NCBI GenBank assembly: GCA_910576535.1
Contig: CAJTKK010000001.1
Coordinates: forward strand, 310,001-374,000
DNA: 64,000 nt
From: an uncultured Lachnospiraceae bacterium
GTDB lineage: Bacteria; Bacillota; Clostridia; Lachnospirales; Lachnospiraceae
Reading direction: 5' to 3'
Part shown: positions 44,221 to 52,556 of the stretch, one piece after another
How the letters are laid out: each line of letters starts with the position of its first letter
Position numbering within the stretch: position 1 is the stretch's first letter
The notes under the pieces: model-generated
What the model saw: only the letters and a program-made list of their open reading frames with translations
The model's database searches: none
What the model was told of the DNA's origin: nothing
Translations under genes and position numbers: made by a program

Positions 44221-45909
44221 CTATCTTTGAAATACTTCCGCCAACGGGCAACGCTGGGATTCCAGAATGCTCTGTATCAGGAATTCTTTCACATGTGCAT
44301 CCGCAGCCGGAAGCCTGATGCCGGCATACCTCTGGAAAACAGCCGCATACACCCGTTTCACTTTGAGGCGGACATCCCCCATCTCATGGATAACACAAGT
44401 AAAAGCATCCCCATAATCCGTAAACTGCCGGCTCACGGTTCTTCTGCAGAATTCTTTGAACCCCCCATAAAGGTCTTCCCCTCCCCCAATGGGCTTAGCT
44501 GCAATCTGCACCACAAAGTAGTCAAACGGGAAAGAAACTTCATCCCCTGCAAACAGCGGTGAAATATACTGGTAATCCGCCCCTTCTTCCATTCCAATCC
44601 TAACGCCCGGATGCTCATGGCTAAGGCGCGTATATCCAGCAATAAACCGGGCGGCGCACCTTTTTACTTCATCAGCCGTACGGAAAGTCAGGTCAATCTT
44701 TGGATCCGTTTTAAAATAAACAACCCTTTCCCAATCCTCGTACCGTGTCCCCCACCAGATACATAGATTCTTATAATAGCTGATTATATTATGGTAAATA
44801 CTATGTCTTACTCCTTCCATTGCTTCCCTGGAATACGCATTCCGGTAATCCGATATGTTATAAGCCAATGCCCCATAATAACCTAAAATTTCCCCGTATG
44901 GCCCCTCATAGGTATGATTGTTGGAAGGTTCATGAATTCTCTCTTTCAGAATATCGTCCAGGCAAGGCCTTCCATTCCTGTTATTCGCTCTTTCCAACAC
45001 CTCCAGCGCCATCTGCAGCCGCTCAACCCTCTTCCTTTTCTTATGCGGGCTTCCGCTCACCCCTAATACAATTTCCTGCAAAAGATTAATATTTTCATAA
45101 AGATGATACCCCCATCCGGGAATCCGGAACGGATATTCCGGCAGGCCGGAATCCCTGAAAAATGTTACCACGCCTTCCTGGGATATATGTACCTCCGCAC
45201 TGCCCAGCCGGGGAAGGCTTAAATCTATAATTTCCGATTTCAGGTTGAACCTCTCCCCATCCATCTCATACTGACAGCTATACACCATCCGGTAAAGAAT
45301 AAAACCCGGAATTGTATAATTGACATAAACCGACGGTCCAAACCCGGCTCCCGCTTCACTGAATTCTATGTCGGAAACATTGGCAAGTCCTCTTTCTTCA
45401 ATGCGGCCGCCCCCTCCGTATCTGTCAACATCAATATAAGACATTTCCCCAAACCTTCTGCCGATACACATAATATCATTATGCCTCTCCACATAAGTCA
45501 GCCCGTCCAGCCGGATCCCCCTGCCGCGGACCAGTTCCCTTATGATATCCGGCTGGAAACACTCTGTATGAAACCTTTCTATCCCAGGCTCTTCTGCCGC
45601 AGCATCCACAGTATGCTTCAATACATGGATCAACTCCCTGTCCCTTTGGTCAAAAATACCGGCCCAAATCCTATAATCCGCCTCGGGGAGCTGGAGCTGG
45701 AAATCAAAATCCCCGCTGATATGGTCTGCATCCCCGCCATTTAATATCGCAATCGCATTACCGCCTTTTAAATAATAGCGGAAACCGGAAGCATCCATCC
45801 AGGCTGCAAAATTTTCTGTCAGACGCCTTACCAAATTTCTGTTGTCCCTTAAAAACCTTTCTGTAATTGCTGCATCAATTACTCTTCTTTCTTCATGCGT
45901 TATAGGCAT
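44221..45909 (-). CDS. Nucleotidyltransferase-like protein, first gene of the cluster
   Basis: In this 562-residue protein residues 45-75 read YYLKGGNAIAILNGG and then DHISGDFDFQLQL. This is the GG-A plus spaced D-x-D pattern of polymerase-beta-type nucleotidyltransferases, as in AbiEii-like and viral homologues (LKGGTA...SxDxDF). A third acidic residue may come from the SYIDVDRYGG region. The remaining 400 residues are unrecognised. Such enzymes add nucleotides to RNA, proteins or small molecules, so a modifying or toxin-like role is possible but unproven. The start at 45909 has AAGGGGA six bases before it; 45915 is an alternative. Confidence 0.7.
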   Translation of the reverse strand: MPITHEERRVIDAAITERFLRDNRNLVRRLTENFAAWMDASGFRYYLKGGNAIAILNGGDADHISGDFDFQLQLPEADYRIWAGIFDQRDRELIHVLKHTVDAAAEEPGIERFHTECFQPDIIRELVRGRGIRLDGLTYVERHNDIMCIGRRFGEMSYIDVDRYGGGGRIEERGLANVSDIEFSEAGAGFGPSVYVNYTIPGFILYRMVYSCQYEMDGERFNLKSEIIDLSLPRLGSAEVHISQEGVVTFFRDSGLPEYPFRIPGWGYHLYENINLLQEIVLGVSGSPHKKRKRVERLQMALEVLERANNRNGRPCLDDILKERIHEPSNNHTYEGPYGEILGYYGALAYNISDYRNAYSREAMEGVRHSIYHNIISYYKNLCIWWGTRYEDWERVVYFKTDPKIDLTFRTADEVKRCAARFIAGYTRLSHEHPGVRIGMEEGADYQYISPLFAGDEVSFPFDYFVVQIAAKPIGGGEDLYGGFKEFCRRTVSRQFTDYGDAFTCVIHEMGDVRLKVKRVYAAVFQRYAGIRLPAADAHVKEFLIQSILESQRCPLAEVFQR

Positions 45910-45935
45910 AAGCATTCCCCTTTATAAACAATAAG

Positions 45936-46000
45936 AGGATGCTTCAAAGACACACAGGCAGCCTAAAATAAACGGTACCCTGATACCCTGAAACATCCTC
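45936..46000 (-). terminator. Hairpin between SCP2 gene and the eight-gene cluster
   Basis: GAGGATGCTTCA and TGAAACATCCTC pair across a loop of about 40 bases. On the minus strand the stem is followed by TTATTGTTTAT. It probably ends the SCP2 transcript, so the cluster likely has its own promoter, which I could not place with confidence. Confidence 0.5.
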
Positions 46001-46006
46001 GCTATT

Positions 46007-46348
46007 TTACTTTTTTTTCTTTGCCGGTTTGTCGGAAAGCTGCTTCAGGAAAGAAGCCTTTCCCAGATCCCCTTCCGCCTTAAGCTTGCCGATCAGGTAT
46101 GCTTTTACCGGATCTATCTTGCCATTGGCCAGCCCTATGATTGTATCGGCATTTGCAGTGACCAGAATATCCCTGTCATGGTATTCGTACGGCTCCACAT
46201 GAACCTTGCCGTCTTTAATCTCCACATAAAATGCGCCTTCCCCTTCCCCTGTTATATTAAATTGGAAGGCTACATGCCCCGGTACTTTACTTGCATCCGC
46301 ATCCGCATATGCCGCCTTTACATTTGCTACTATTTCTTCGTATGTCAT
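46007..46348 (-). CDS. SCP2 sterol-binding domain protein
   Basis: This 113-residue protein consists of one SCP2 (sterol carrier protein 2) fold: VAFQFNITGEGEGAFYVEI, then VHVEPYEYHDRDILVTANADTIIGLANGKID (in part DRDILVTANADTIIGLANGK) and the C-terminal GDLGKASFLKQL. SCP2 domains bind lipids or fatty acyl groups in a hydrophobic tunnel. Bacterial stand-alone forms are common and their ligand is unknown. A GAGAGGAGG site precedes the ATG. It lies just upstream of the large cluster but behind a likely terminator. Confidence 0.88.
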   Translation of the reverse strand: MTYEEIVANVKAAYADADASKVPGHVAFQFNITGEGEGAFYVEIKDGKVHVEPYEYHDRDILVTANADTIIGLANGKIDPVKAYLIGKLKAEGDLGKASFLKQLSDKPAKKKK

Positions 46349-46486
46349 TTGCTCCTCCTCTCCGCCGGATCACATTTTTTTCCTATTTCCAGTATACTAT
46401 TTCATACCGGCGATTTCAAGGATAACCCGTTACAGTTTTTCATACCGTTTCACAAACAAGTACCGGGAGAGGACTGCAACTGCAGA

Positions 46487-47398
46487 TTAAAGCAACGATA
46501 TGAGCGAAAATACAATAGGTATGGTAACCACACATACAAGACTTGTCAGCACAGAAGCTTGGCTTGCCAATGATACATTTTTTTGATATATGCTTGCGTA
46601 AATTACCGTATTAGACGGAATAGGCATTGCCATCATTAAAATCAAAATATTAACCATCATATTTGGTACCCGGAGAATACGCAGAACTGCATAACCCACA
46701 AGAGGCAACAGCAGCATTTTCACAGCCAAAAACAACCGCAATTCTTTGTTTTTTCCCATTTCTTTCACTGGCACGCCATTTAAAGAAATTCCAGTAATAA
46801 TCATTGCCAGCGGCGTAGTAATGTTCCCCATATACGATATGGATTTTGCAACCGGATATGGAAAGCAGATATCAAAAAGGCAGATACCCACTGCAAGAAT
46901 TGACGCAATAACCGGAGGATTCAAAAAGCTTCTTAAAGAAAACCCCTTCGTATCCCGCATCAAATATTCGCCATAAGAAAACAACAATAAATTATTAGGA
47001 ATCAGAAAAAGCAAGGCGTAAACCAACACCTTCTCCCCCAGAACCGCCTGCACCACCGGAAGCCCGACAAATCCCACATTCGAAAACATATACATAAACT
47101 CATACAACCTCTTGTCTGCCTTTATTCCCAATAGTTTTACAGTCGCTTTTGCAAACAAGGCGCACAAAATAGAAAAAGCAAAGAATCCTGTCAGACATAA
47201 AAAAACTTCGGAAACAGTCAGCTGGCATCCGCCGCCCACGGAGGATAGAACCACACCAGGAATTCCTATATTCAATACAATCTTTGACAATAAAGGAATA
47301 TCCTCCTTCTTTAACAGCCCGCTCCTTCCGGATATATATCCGCAAAGGATCAAAAAAAATAAAATTAACATCTGCATTACCAAGACGGACAATTCCAA
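46487..47398 (-). CDS. AEC family transporter
   Basis: This 303-residue protein has about ten membrane helices in the inverted-repeat arrangement of the auxin efflux carrier (AEC) family, with a FSNVGFVGLPVVQAVLG motif and the C-terminal MAMPIPSNTVIYASIY. Substrates in bacteria are usually organic anions such as malate; here the substrate is unknown. The start is a TTG at 47398, chosen because AAGAAGG lies eight bases upstream. It is the last gene of the PTS operon, six bases after the deacetylase stop. Confidence 0.9.
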   Translation of the reverse strand: MELSVLVMQMLILFFLILCGYISGRSGLLKKEDIPLLSKIVLNIGIPGVVLSSVGGGCQLTVSEVFLCLTGFFAFSILCALFAKATVKLLGIKADKRLYEFMYMFSNVGFVGLPVVQAVLGEKVLVYALLFLIPNNLLLFSYGEYLMRDTKGFSLRSFLNPPVIASILAVGICLFDICFPYPVAKSISYMGNITTPLAMIITGISLNGVPVKEMGKNKELRLFLAVKMLLLPLVGYAVLRILRVPNMMVNILILMMAMPIPSNTVIYASIYQKNVSLASQASVLTSLVCVVTIPIVFSLISLL

Positions 47399-47403
47399 GC
47401 AAT

Positions 47404-48162
47404 TTACCTTCTTTCCAATTTTTTATATGTAGTTAATTCTATATTCCGCTGTTGAATAAAAGAATCCAGATCATCCCTTGTTAAAAACTGGACTTCCCGG
47501 ACCCGCGGCAAGAGCAAGGAAGACCGGGTTAATAATTCATCGTCTATAAACCCGGGATGAAAAATCATCACTTCAATCCCTTCCCTTTCCACCGAACATA
47601 CTCTTAAAAACATTTGATATGGATCATAATCTGCATTCATGCTTTCCATCCAAAAATACAGCCGTTCTTTTTTAATAACGAAATAATCATCGGAAGACAG
47701 TAATGCAGGAATATACTGCAGATGATATGCAGCAGCAATTGCTTCTATGGCACGGAAATAAGTTTGATTCATTATCGCATGCCCTTCTATGTAATCCGGA
47801 TTCCGCCCAGTCATCCGCTTAAAGCATAGATATTGCGCTTCAACTTCTCTATAAACCTCATTATAAGAAACAAAATCAGCCATAGCATTATTATATTCTC
47901 CGGAAGATTTGAATCTCCCATTTTCATTTAAAAGGGAAGGCAGGGCAGAAGAAGGCGAAACCGGTTTACCATAAGAAATATTTACATGCAGCCCTAAACA
48001 AACATCATTCTCCTTAATCAGCTCAAACCCTTCCTTAGAATGTTCCAAGTTTACAATCAATCCTACTGTCCGTACCAAACCCTTTTTTACTGTTTTCGCT
48101 ATTCCCAGATTTACACCTTCTGAATATCCCAGGTCGTCCGCTCTGAAAATAATCTTTTTCAT
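47404..48162 (-). CDS. YdjC/ChbG-family carbohydrate deacetylase
   Basis: This 252-residue metal-dependent deacetylase of the YdjC family begins IIFRADDLGYSEGVNLGI (metal-binding DD). It shows LGLHVNISYGKPVSP, DYIEGHAIMNQTYF and FHPGFIDDELL, which carry further metal ligands. ChbG removes an acetyl group from phosphorylated chito-oligosaccharides. In this PTS operon it suggests that the imported sugar may be an N-acetylated beta-glycoside such as chitobiose. The ATG at 48162 follows GAGGTGTAT. It lies 11 bases after EIIBC. Confidence 0.92.
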   Translation of the reverse strand: MKKIIFRADDLGYSEGVNLGIAKTVKKGLVRTVGLIVNLEHSKEGFELIKENDVCLGLHVNISYGKPVSPSSALPSLLNENGRFKSSGEYNNAMADFVSYNEVYREVEAQYLCFKRMTGRNPDYIEGHAIMNQTYFRAIEAIAAAYHLQYIPALLSSDDYFVIKKERLYFWMESMNADYDPYQMFLRVCSVEREGIEVMIFHPGFIDDELLTRSSLLLPRVREVQFLTRDDLDSFIQQRNIELTTYKKLERR

Positions 48163-48179
48163 ATACACCTCATATACAC

Positions 48180-49598
48180 TTAATCAGCCAGGTTTTTCTC
48201 ATCTAGGCCTAACAGATATGTAACTATGGCTGCAACTGCAAAAGCAATCACGGCAGCAATAATACCATTAATAAAATTCATATTATGCCCGCCAACAAAA
48301 TCAAGCAGGCTCAAAAAGTTTCCAACAGGAACGATCTGATAAGCCGTCAGGTTTGTAATCCCAGCGTATAATCCCCCGGCAAATCCTCCGGCCATCATTC
48401 CCAGTAAAGGTTTTTTATACCGTAACCCAATGCCGTATAACCCAGGTTCCGTAATTCCGCCAATGATCTGCGCCACAATATAGGAAAGTGACAAAGATTT
48501 CTTTTTACCATCCTTCTGTCTTAAAAATGCCCCCAAACACATGCCGCCAACGGTAAAGGCCGAACAGCTCGACGCTAGTACAAAGGATTCCTGCCCTGTT
48601 TCCGCCATCACAACCATAGTCGTCGCAATTAACAGCCAGTGCATACCAGTCATTACCAAATACTGCCATAAAGCAGCCACGATCGCAATTGCCAGTATCT
48701 TAGCAATTCCTCCCGAATTGCCCATCCACAAGAAAAATTCAGAAATATACTTTCCTAAAAAGTGACCGGCCGGACCCAAAATACACAACGATACCGGAAG
48801 CATAACAAAAATTGTCAAAAAAGGAGCAAATACTGGTTTCAACACCGACGGCGTATACCTGTTAAAGAAACGTTCTATATAAGACATCACCCATACGGAT
48901 AAAATTGCCGGGAAAATGCTTGAAGTATAATTCTGCGCCAGGCAAGGAATCCCGAATACGGTAAAAGCCTCTCCACTTTCTGCAATTCCGCTTAATGTGG
49001 GATGGATTAAAATTGCCCCCATCAAAATGCCAAGGACAGGATTCACTCCAAACTTTTTCGCGGAAGTATAGCCGACTGCAACAGGCAGGAAGTAAAATGC
49101 CGCATCGCCTGAAAAATTAAATAAAATGTAAAGATTACTTGTTTCCGGCATTATATTCAACATATTAGGACCAAAAACAGCTGTCAACGTTTTAAACATT
49201 GCAGATACAATCAGAATAGGGATAATGGGTGTCAGACACCCGGACAAACTGTTTAAAATTGCACTTCCAATCCCTTTTGCCGTTAAATCCTTTTTCCCTG
49301 GTTCCTTATCTAAATTTTCATTAATTGCAGCCCTAGCCTCCAGCCCTGACTTTTCACAAATCAGCTTATAAGCATCGCCTACCTCCTGCCCTATAATAAT
49401 CTGAAGCTGCTCCCCTGATTGCTGCACCCCTACAACATTTGCTAAATTTTCAATCTCTTCCATTTTCACCAAGCTCCGGTCCTTCAAATTAAAGCGCAGA
49501 CGGGTAATACAGTGTGTAAAAAAAGAAACATTATCTTTTCCTCCAACCATGGCAACCACATTCTCTGCTAATTCCTGATATTTTTCTTTTTTTCCCAT
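48180..49598 (-). CDS. PTS beta-glucoside-type EIIBC
   Basis: In this 472-residue PTS permease residues 1-80 are EIIB with phosphorylatable Cys30 in THCITRLRF. Residues 105-465 are the EIIC membrane domain with about ten helices (TPIIPILIVSAM, GMHWLLIATTMVV, IIGGITEPGLYGIGL). It imports and phosphorylates a beta-glucoside-type sugar. Its EIIA partner is the separate 163-residue protein two genes upstream. The operon also has a BglG-type antiterminator and a YdjC deacetylase, hinting at an amino-sugar disaccharide. A phospho-glycosidase is missing apart from the decayed neighbour. Confidence 0.92.
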   Translation of the reverse strand: MGKKEKYQELAENVVAMVGGKDNVSFFTHCITRLRFNLKDRSLVKMEEIENLANVVGVQQSGEQLQIIIGQEVGDAYKLICEKSGLEARAAINENLDKEPGKKDLTAKGIGSAILNSLSGCLTPIIPILIVSAMFKTLTAVFGPNMLNIMPETSNLYILFNFSGDAAFYFLPVAVGYTSAKKFGVNPVLGILMGAILIHPTLSGIAESGEAFTVFGIPCLAQNYTSSIFPAILSVWVMSYIERFFNRYTPSVLKPVFAPFLTIFVMLPVSLCILGPAGHFLGKYISEFFLWMGNSGGIAKILAIAIVAALWQYLVMTGMHWLLIATTMVVMAETGQESFVLASSCSAFTVGGMCLGAFLRQKDGKKKSLSLSYIVAQIIGGITEPGLYGIGLRYKKPLLGMMAGGFAGGLYAGITNLTAYQIVPVGNFLSLLDFVGGHNMNFINGIIAAVIAFAVAAIVTYLLGLDEKNLAD

Positions 49599-49694
49599 TT
49601 TTCTTCTCCTTATTATTTATACAAACAACACAGCATTGCGCGCCCATACTGTGATTTTGTTAACATAAGCTCCCTGATACCGACGATCCGTTCC

Positions 49695-50510
49695 CTAATA
49701 AAAATCTTCATAAGCACATAAACGGTTAATATGCAAAATTAAATACAATCTTTCTTCATCATTTAATTCTGTCAACAAAAAATCTTCTATTTCTTTTACA
49801 CACTCATAGGTTTTGGGATACTGTTTTTTCAGTTCTTCGTATACTTTTCCATTTTCTGTCGCAATTATTTTATTATTTCTGACACGATCCAGTAGATAGT
49901 GAAGATGGGTAAGGAACCGGGAATAATTAAAACCTTTTTTGTCAATATTGATTCCCATCATCTGTTCTACAATTCCCGTGCATTTATCCAAAATTATTTT
50001 CTCATTTTTTCCCGAATAAGAACTATCATTTAACCGGTATCCAACAAAATGTAACGTAATGCTTGCAGCCTCTTCTTTTGGAAGTTTAACCTTGAATTTT
50101 TCATTAATGAGCTTTAAAGCATAAATACCAATTTCTATTTCTTCCGGATAAAGATTTTGAACCTCATAAAACAACGGAAGCTTAATGCTGATATTTTCTT
50201 TTTCCCTTTTCATCGCAAACCGGATATGATCCGCCAAAGTAAATACCACATTAGACGAAAAACGATTATTCATTTTCCGATTTCCATAATCATATATCTC
50301 TGCCGCTACACTGAGCATTTCTTCCGGGATAGCTACCATAACGCTTAAATAACTTTCATCAATATCGTAAAAGGTACGCTGTATCTGATCCAAAGGAATC
50401 TCATATGGCGGCTTTGTAAAACCAATCCCTTTGCCAAAGGCAACGACTTCCCGCCCCTTGTTATCAAGACAAAGAGAAACATTATTATTTATATTTTTTA
50501 TAACCTTCAT
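49695..50510 (-). CDS. BglG/LicT-type transcription antiterminator
   Basis: This protein has an N-terminal RNA-binding CAT domain (MKVIKNINNNVSLCLDNKGREVVAFGKGIGF) given here in part as VIKNINNNVSLCLDNKG. Two PTS regulation domains (PRD1 about 70-170, PRD2 about 175-271) carry the conserved His residues phosphorylated by PTS proteins (VFTLADHIRFA, THLHYLLDR, LILHINRL). It binds the antiterminator hairpin in the leader at 51034-51105 and lets transcription continue when the sugar is present. ATG 50510 follows AAAGGTG and begins six bases after the EIIA stop. Confidence 0.93.
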   Translation of the reverse strand: MKVIKNINNNVSLCLDNKGREVVAFGKGIGFTKPPYEIPLDQIQRTFYDIDESYLSVMVAIPEEMLSVAAEIYDYGNRKMNNRFSSNVVFTLADHIRFAMKREKENISIKLPLFYEVQNLYPEEIEIGIYALKLINEKFKVKLPKEEAASITLHFVGYRLNDSSYSGKNEKIILDKCTGIVEQMMGINIDKKGFNYSRFLTHLHYLLDRVRNNKIIATENGKVYEELKKQYPKTYECVKEIEDFLLTELNDEERLYLILHINRLCAYEDFY

Positions 50511-50515
50511 GGCTG

Positions 50516-51007
50516 TCACCTTTTTATAATTTTCATAATGCAGTCATTCTCGTTCACAGTATCGTTTTCTTTCTCTTTTGTCAGTATATAGCCCTGTCCA
50601 TTTGTTATAATAATGGGCGTGGTCAAATCGACCCCTTTTTCCTCCAGCATTTGACGCTCCACCCTTAATAAAGGATGCCCTTTTTTAACCTTATCCTTGC
50701 AAGAAACCTGAGGATACAAACCCTTACCATTCAGATTCACAGTATCAATCCCTACATGAATTAATATTTCAGCGCCATTTTCCGCTTTCAGTCCAATTGC
50801 ATGATTAGTTTCCGCTACTATCATAACCGTTCCATCACAAGGGGCATAAATCATATCACCCCCGAATACAAAGCCGATTCCATCCCCCAAAAGCCCTGCT
50901 GCAAATACCTTATCAGAAACATTTTCAATTGGAATTGTTGTTCCGTTTCCAATAGCATACAATAATACTTCTTTCACTGTCTCTTTTTTCTTAAAAAAAT
51001 CAAACAT
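50516..51007 (-). CDS. PTS EIIA, glucose type
   Basis: This 163-residue EIIA of the Glc family has the active-site His pair at residue 69 (AETNHAIG) and residue 84 (GAEILIHVGIDTV). It also has the conserved APCDGTVM and GFVFGGD segments. It receives phosphate from HPr and passes it to EIIB of the permease downstream. It is the first gene of the operon, just after the leader terminator, with a GAGGAGAGCCGT site. Confidence 0.95.
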   Translation of the reverse strand: MFDFFKKKETVKEVLLYAIGNGTTIPIENVSDKVFAAGLLGDGIGFVFGGDMIYAPCDGTVMIVAETNHAIGLKAENGAEILIHVGIDTVNLNGKGLYPQVSCKDKVKKGHPLLRVERQMLEEKGVDLTTPIIITNGQGYILTKEKENDTVNENDCIMKIIKR

Positions 51008-51033
51008 ACGGCTCTCCTCTTAATCAAATGCAT

Positions 51034-51105
51034 AAAAAAAACTCCTTAAGGCAACATCCACTGCAAAATATGCAGATAGGATAAGCCTCAAAGAGTAACA
51101 AACCT
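51034..51105 (-). promoter_or_regulatory. RAT antiterminator overlapping a leader terminator
   Basis: Read on the minus strand, the leader contains GGTTTGTTACT (51104-51094) followed by GAGGCTTATCC. This fits the 5' half of the ribonucleic antiterminator site bound by LicT/SacY-type proteins, with a divergent 3' half. Overlapping it, CTCTTTGAGGC pairs with GCCTTAAGGAG (two G-U pairs) to form an 11-bp terminator ending in eight T (51041-51034). The two structures exclude each other, the classic design for BglG-type control, and the antiterminator gene is in the operon. Confidence 0.8.
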
Positions 51106-51133
51106 ATTTCATATAAATATATTTTCTGTAGAT

Positions 51134-51162
51134 ATAATAACATTTCTACAAAACATTGTCAA
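51134..51162 (-). promoter_or_regulatory. Promoter of the beta-glucoside PTS operon
   Basis: On the minus strand TTGACA (51162-51157) and TATTAT (51139-51134) are separated by 17 bases. The RAT leader starts about 28 bases further on. This is a good sigma-A-type match. Confidence 0.75.
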
Positions 51163-51176
51163 TCATCATATTTTAA

Positions 51177-52544
51177 TTTTCTTCTGTCTCGGAAGAACCG
51201 GTTCCCGAAAACCTGAAGCTGGCCGGCATTGACTTCTGCCACCGTTATGAAGAAGAACCGAACGAAAAAGGACTGGCTTTTTATGACAAAGTATTCGATG
51301 TCTGCAAAGCCCATGGCATCGAACCTATGGTAACCCTTTCCCATTATGAAACGCCTCTTCACCTTGCTAAAACTTATGACGGATGGCGCAGCCGCCGTCT
51401 CATCGGTTTCTTTGAACACTATTGCCGGGTTGTTTTTGAAAGATACAAAGATAAAGTAAAATACTGGATGACCTTCAACGAGATTAACGCCATATGGCAT
51501 TTCCCGCTTATGGGCGCAGGCATCTGGACACCCAAAGAACAGCTTACCAAACAGGACAAATATCAGGCCGCCCATCATGAATTCGTAGCAAGCGCTTTGG
51601 CCACAAAGCTTTTACATGAAATCATCCCGGATGCAAAAATGGGATGCATGGTACTGGGTGCGCTCAGCTATCCCATGACTCCCAAACCGGAAGATATGAC
51701 CGCTATGATGGAAGCTGACAGAAACGTAATGTTTTTTTCCGATGTCCAGGCAAGAGGATATTACCCTTCCTATGTGAAAAAGCTCTGGGAAAGAGAAGAC
51801 ATCTGCATCCAGATGGAACCAGAAGACGAAAACCTGCTGCGCCACACTGTGGACTATATTTCTTTCAGCTACTATATGAGCAAATGCACAGCCGCGGACT
51901 GCTCCCAATACAGCAAGGGCGCGGGAAATTTAACCAGCGGCGTAAAAAAACCATATCTAAAAGAAAGCGAATGGGGCTGGCAAATCGACCCGGAAGGCCT
52001 CCGCTACACACTGAACTATTTTTATGACCGCTACCAAAAACCTCTTTTCATAGCAGAAAACGGGTTAGGGGCTGCTGATCAACTAGTTGCAGACAACAGA
52101 GGCAGCTTTACCGTGGAGGATGATTACCGGATCGGCTATATGAAAGACCATCTTCTTGCAGTGGAAAAGGCTCTGGATGAGGGCGTAGATGTCATGGGCT
52201 ATGCTGCCTGGGGCTGCATTGATGTAGTAAGCGCATCCACCGCGCAGCTTAAAAAACGCTATGACTTCATTTATGTTGACCGTAACGATGATGGTTCCGG
52301 GACATTAACGCGATATAAGAAAAAAAGCTTCCAATGGTATAAAAATATAATTGAAACAAACGGCAGGGCTTTACACGAAAAGACGTACCATCCAATCAAT
52401 GCCTGGAGCAATAAAAAAACGCGGCGGCAGCAATTATCCTCCAGTATAAGCATACCCAATACGTACATTTATTTATGCCGGAAGATAATTGCTGCCGCCG
52501 TGTTCCTTGCCGAAAAATACTCTTATCTCTGTCTATCCATATGA
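51177..52544 (+). pseudogene. Decayed GH1 6-phospho-beta-glucosidase
   Basis: The frame keeps most of a GH1 phospho-beta-glucosidase, with the acid/base TFNEINA and nucleophile IAENGLG. Its start is missing: it opens after a stop at 51174 with no ATG until mid-domain (51327). Near 51230 the text runs GIDFCHRYEEEPNEKGLAFYD. GH1 enzymes have about 30 residues between the HRY and EEPNE parts (the segment ending in IFPNGD), so there is an internal in-frame deletion. After the normal end (WYKNIIETNG, about 52370) the frame runs on for about 60 residues through a terminator hairpin. It lies head to head with the PTS operon it probably once served. Confidence 0.85.
52418..52504 (-). terminator. Long terminator of the trehalose operon
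   Basis: CGGCGGCAGCAATTATC and GATAATTGCTGCCGCCG form a stem of more than 20 bp with a 37-base loop and one mismatch. On the minus strand it is followed by TTTTTTT (52419-52413). It ends the treP-treC transcript and lies inside the read-through tail of the decayed glucosidase. Confidence 0.85.
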
Positions 52545-52556
52545 ATCTTTATCCAT

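Noticed and set aside
30077..45909. Reading the eight-gene cluster as a phage tail, tailocin or extracellular contractile injection system
   Set aside because: No sheath, tube, baseplate spike, tape-measure or AAA ATPase protein is visible, and DUF6603 and Hint proteins are not standard parts of those systems.
51159..51578. 139-residue minus-strand frame in the glucosidase remnant
   Set aside because: It is antisense to the GH1 frame and has no recognisable domain.
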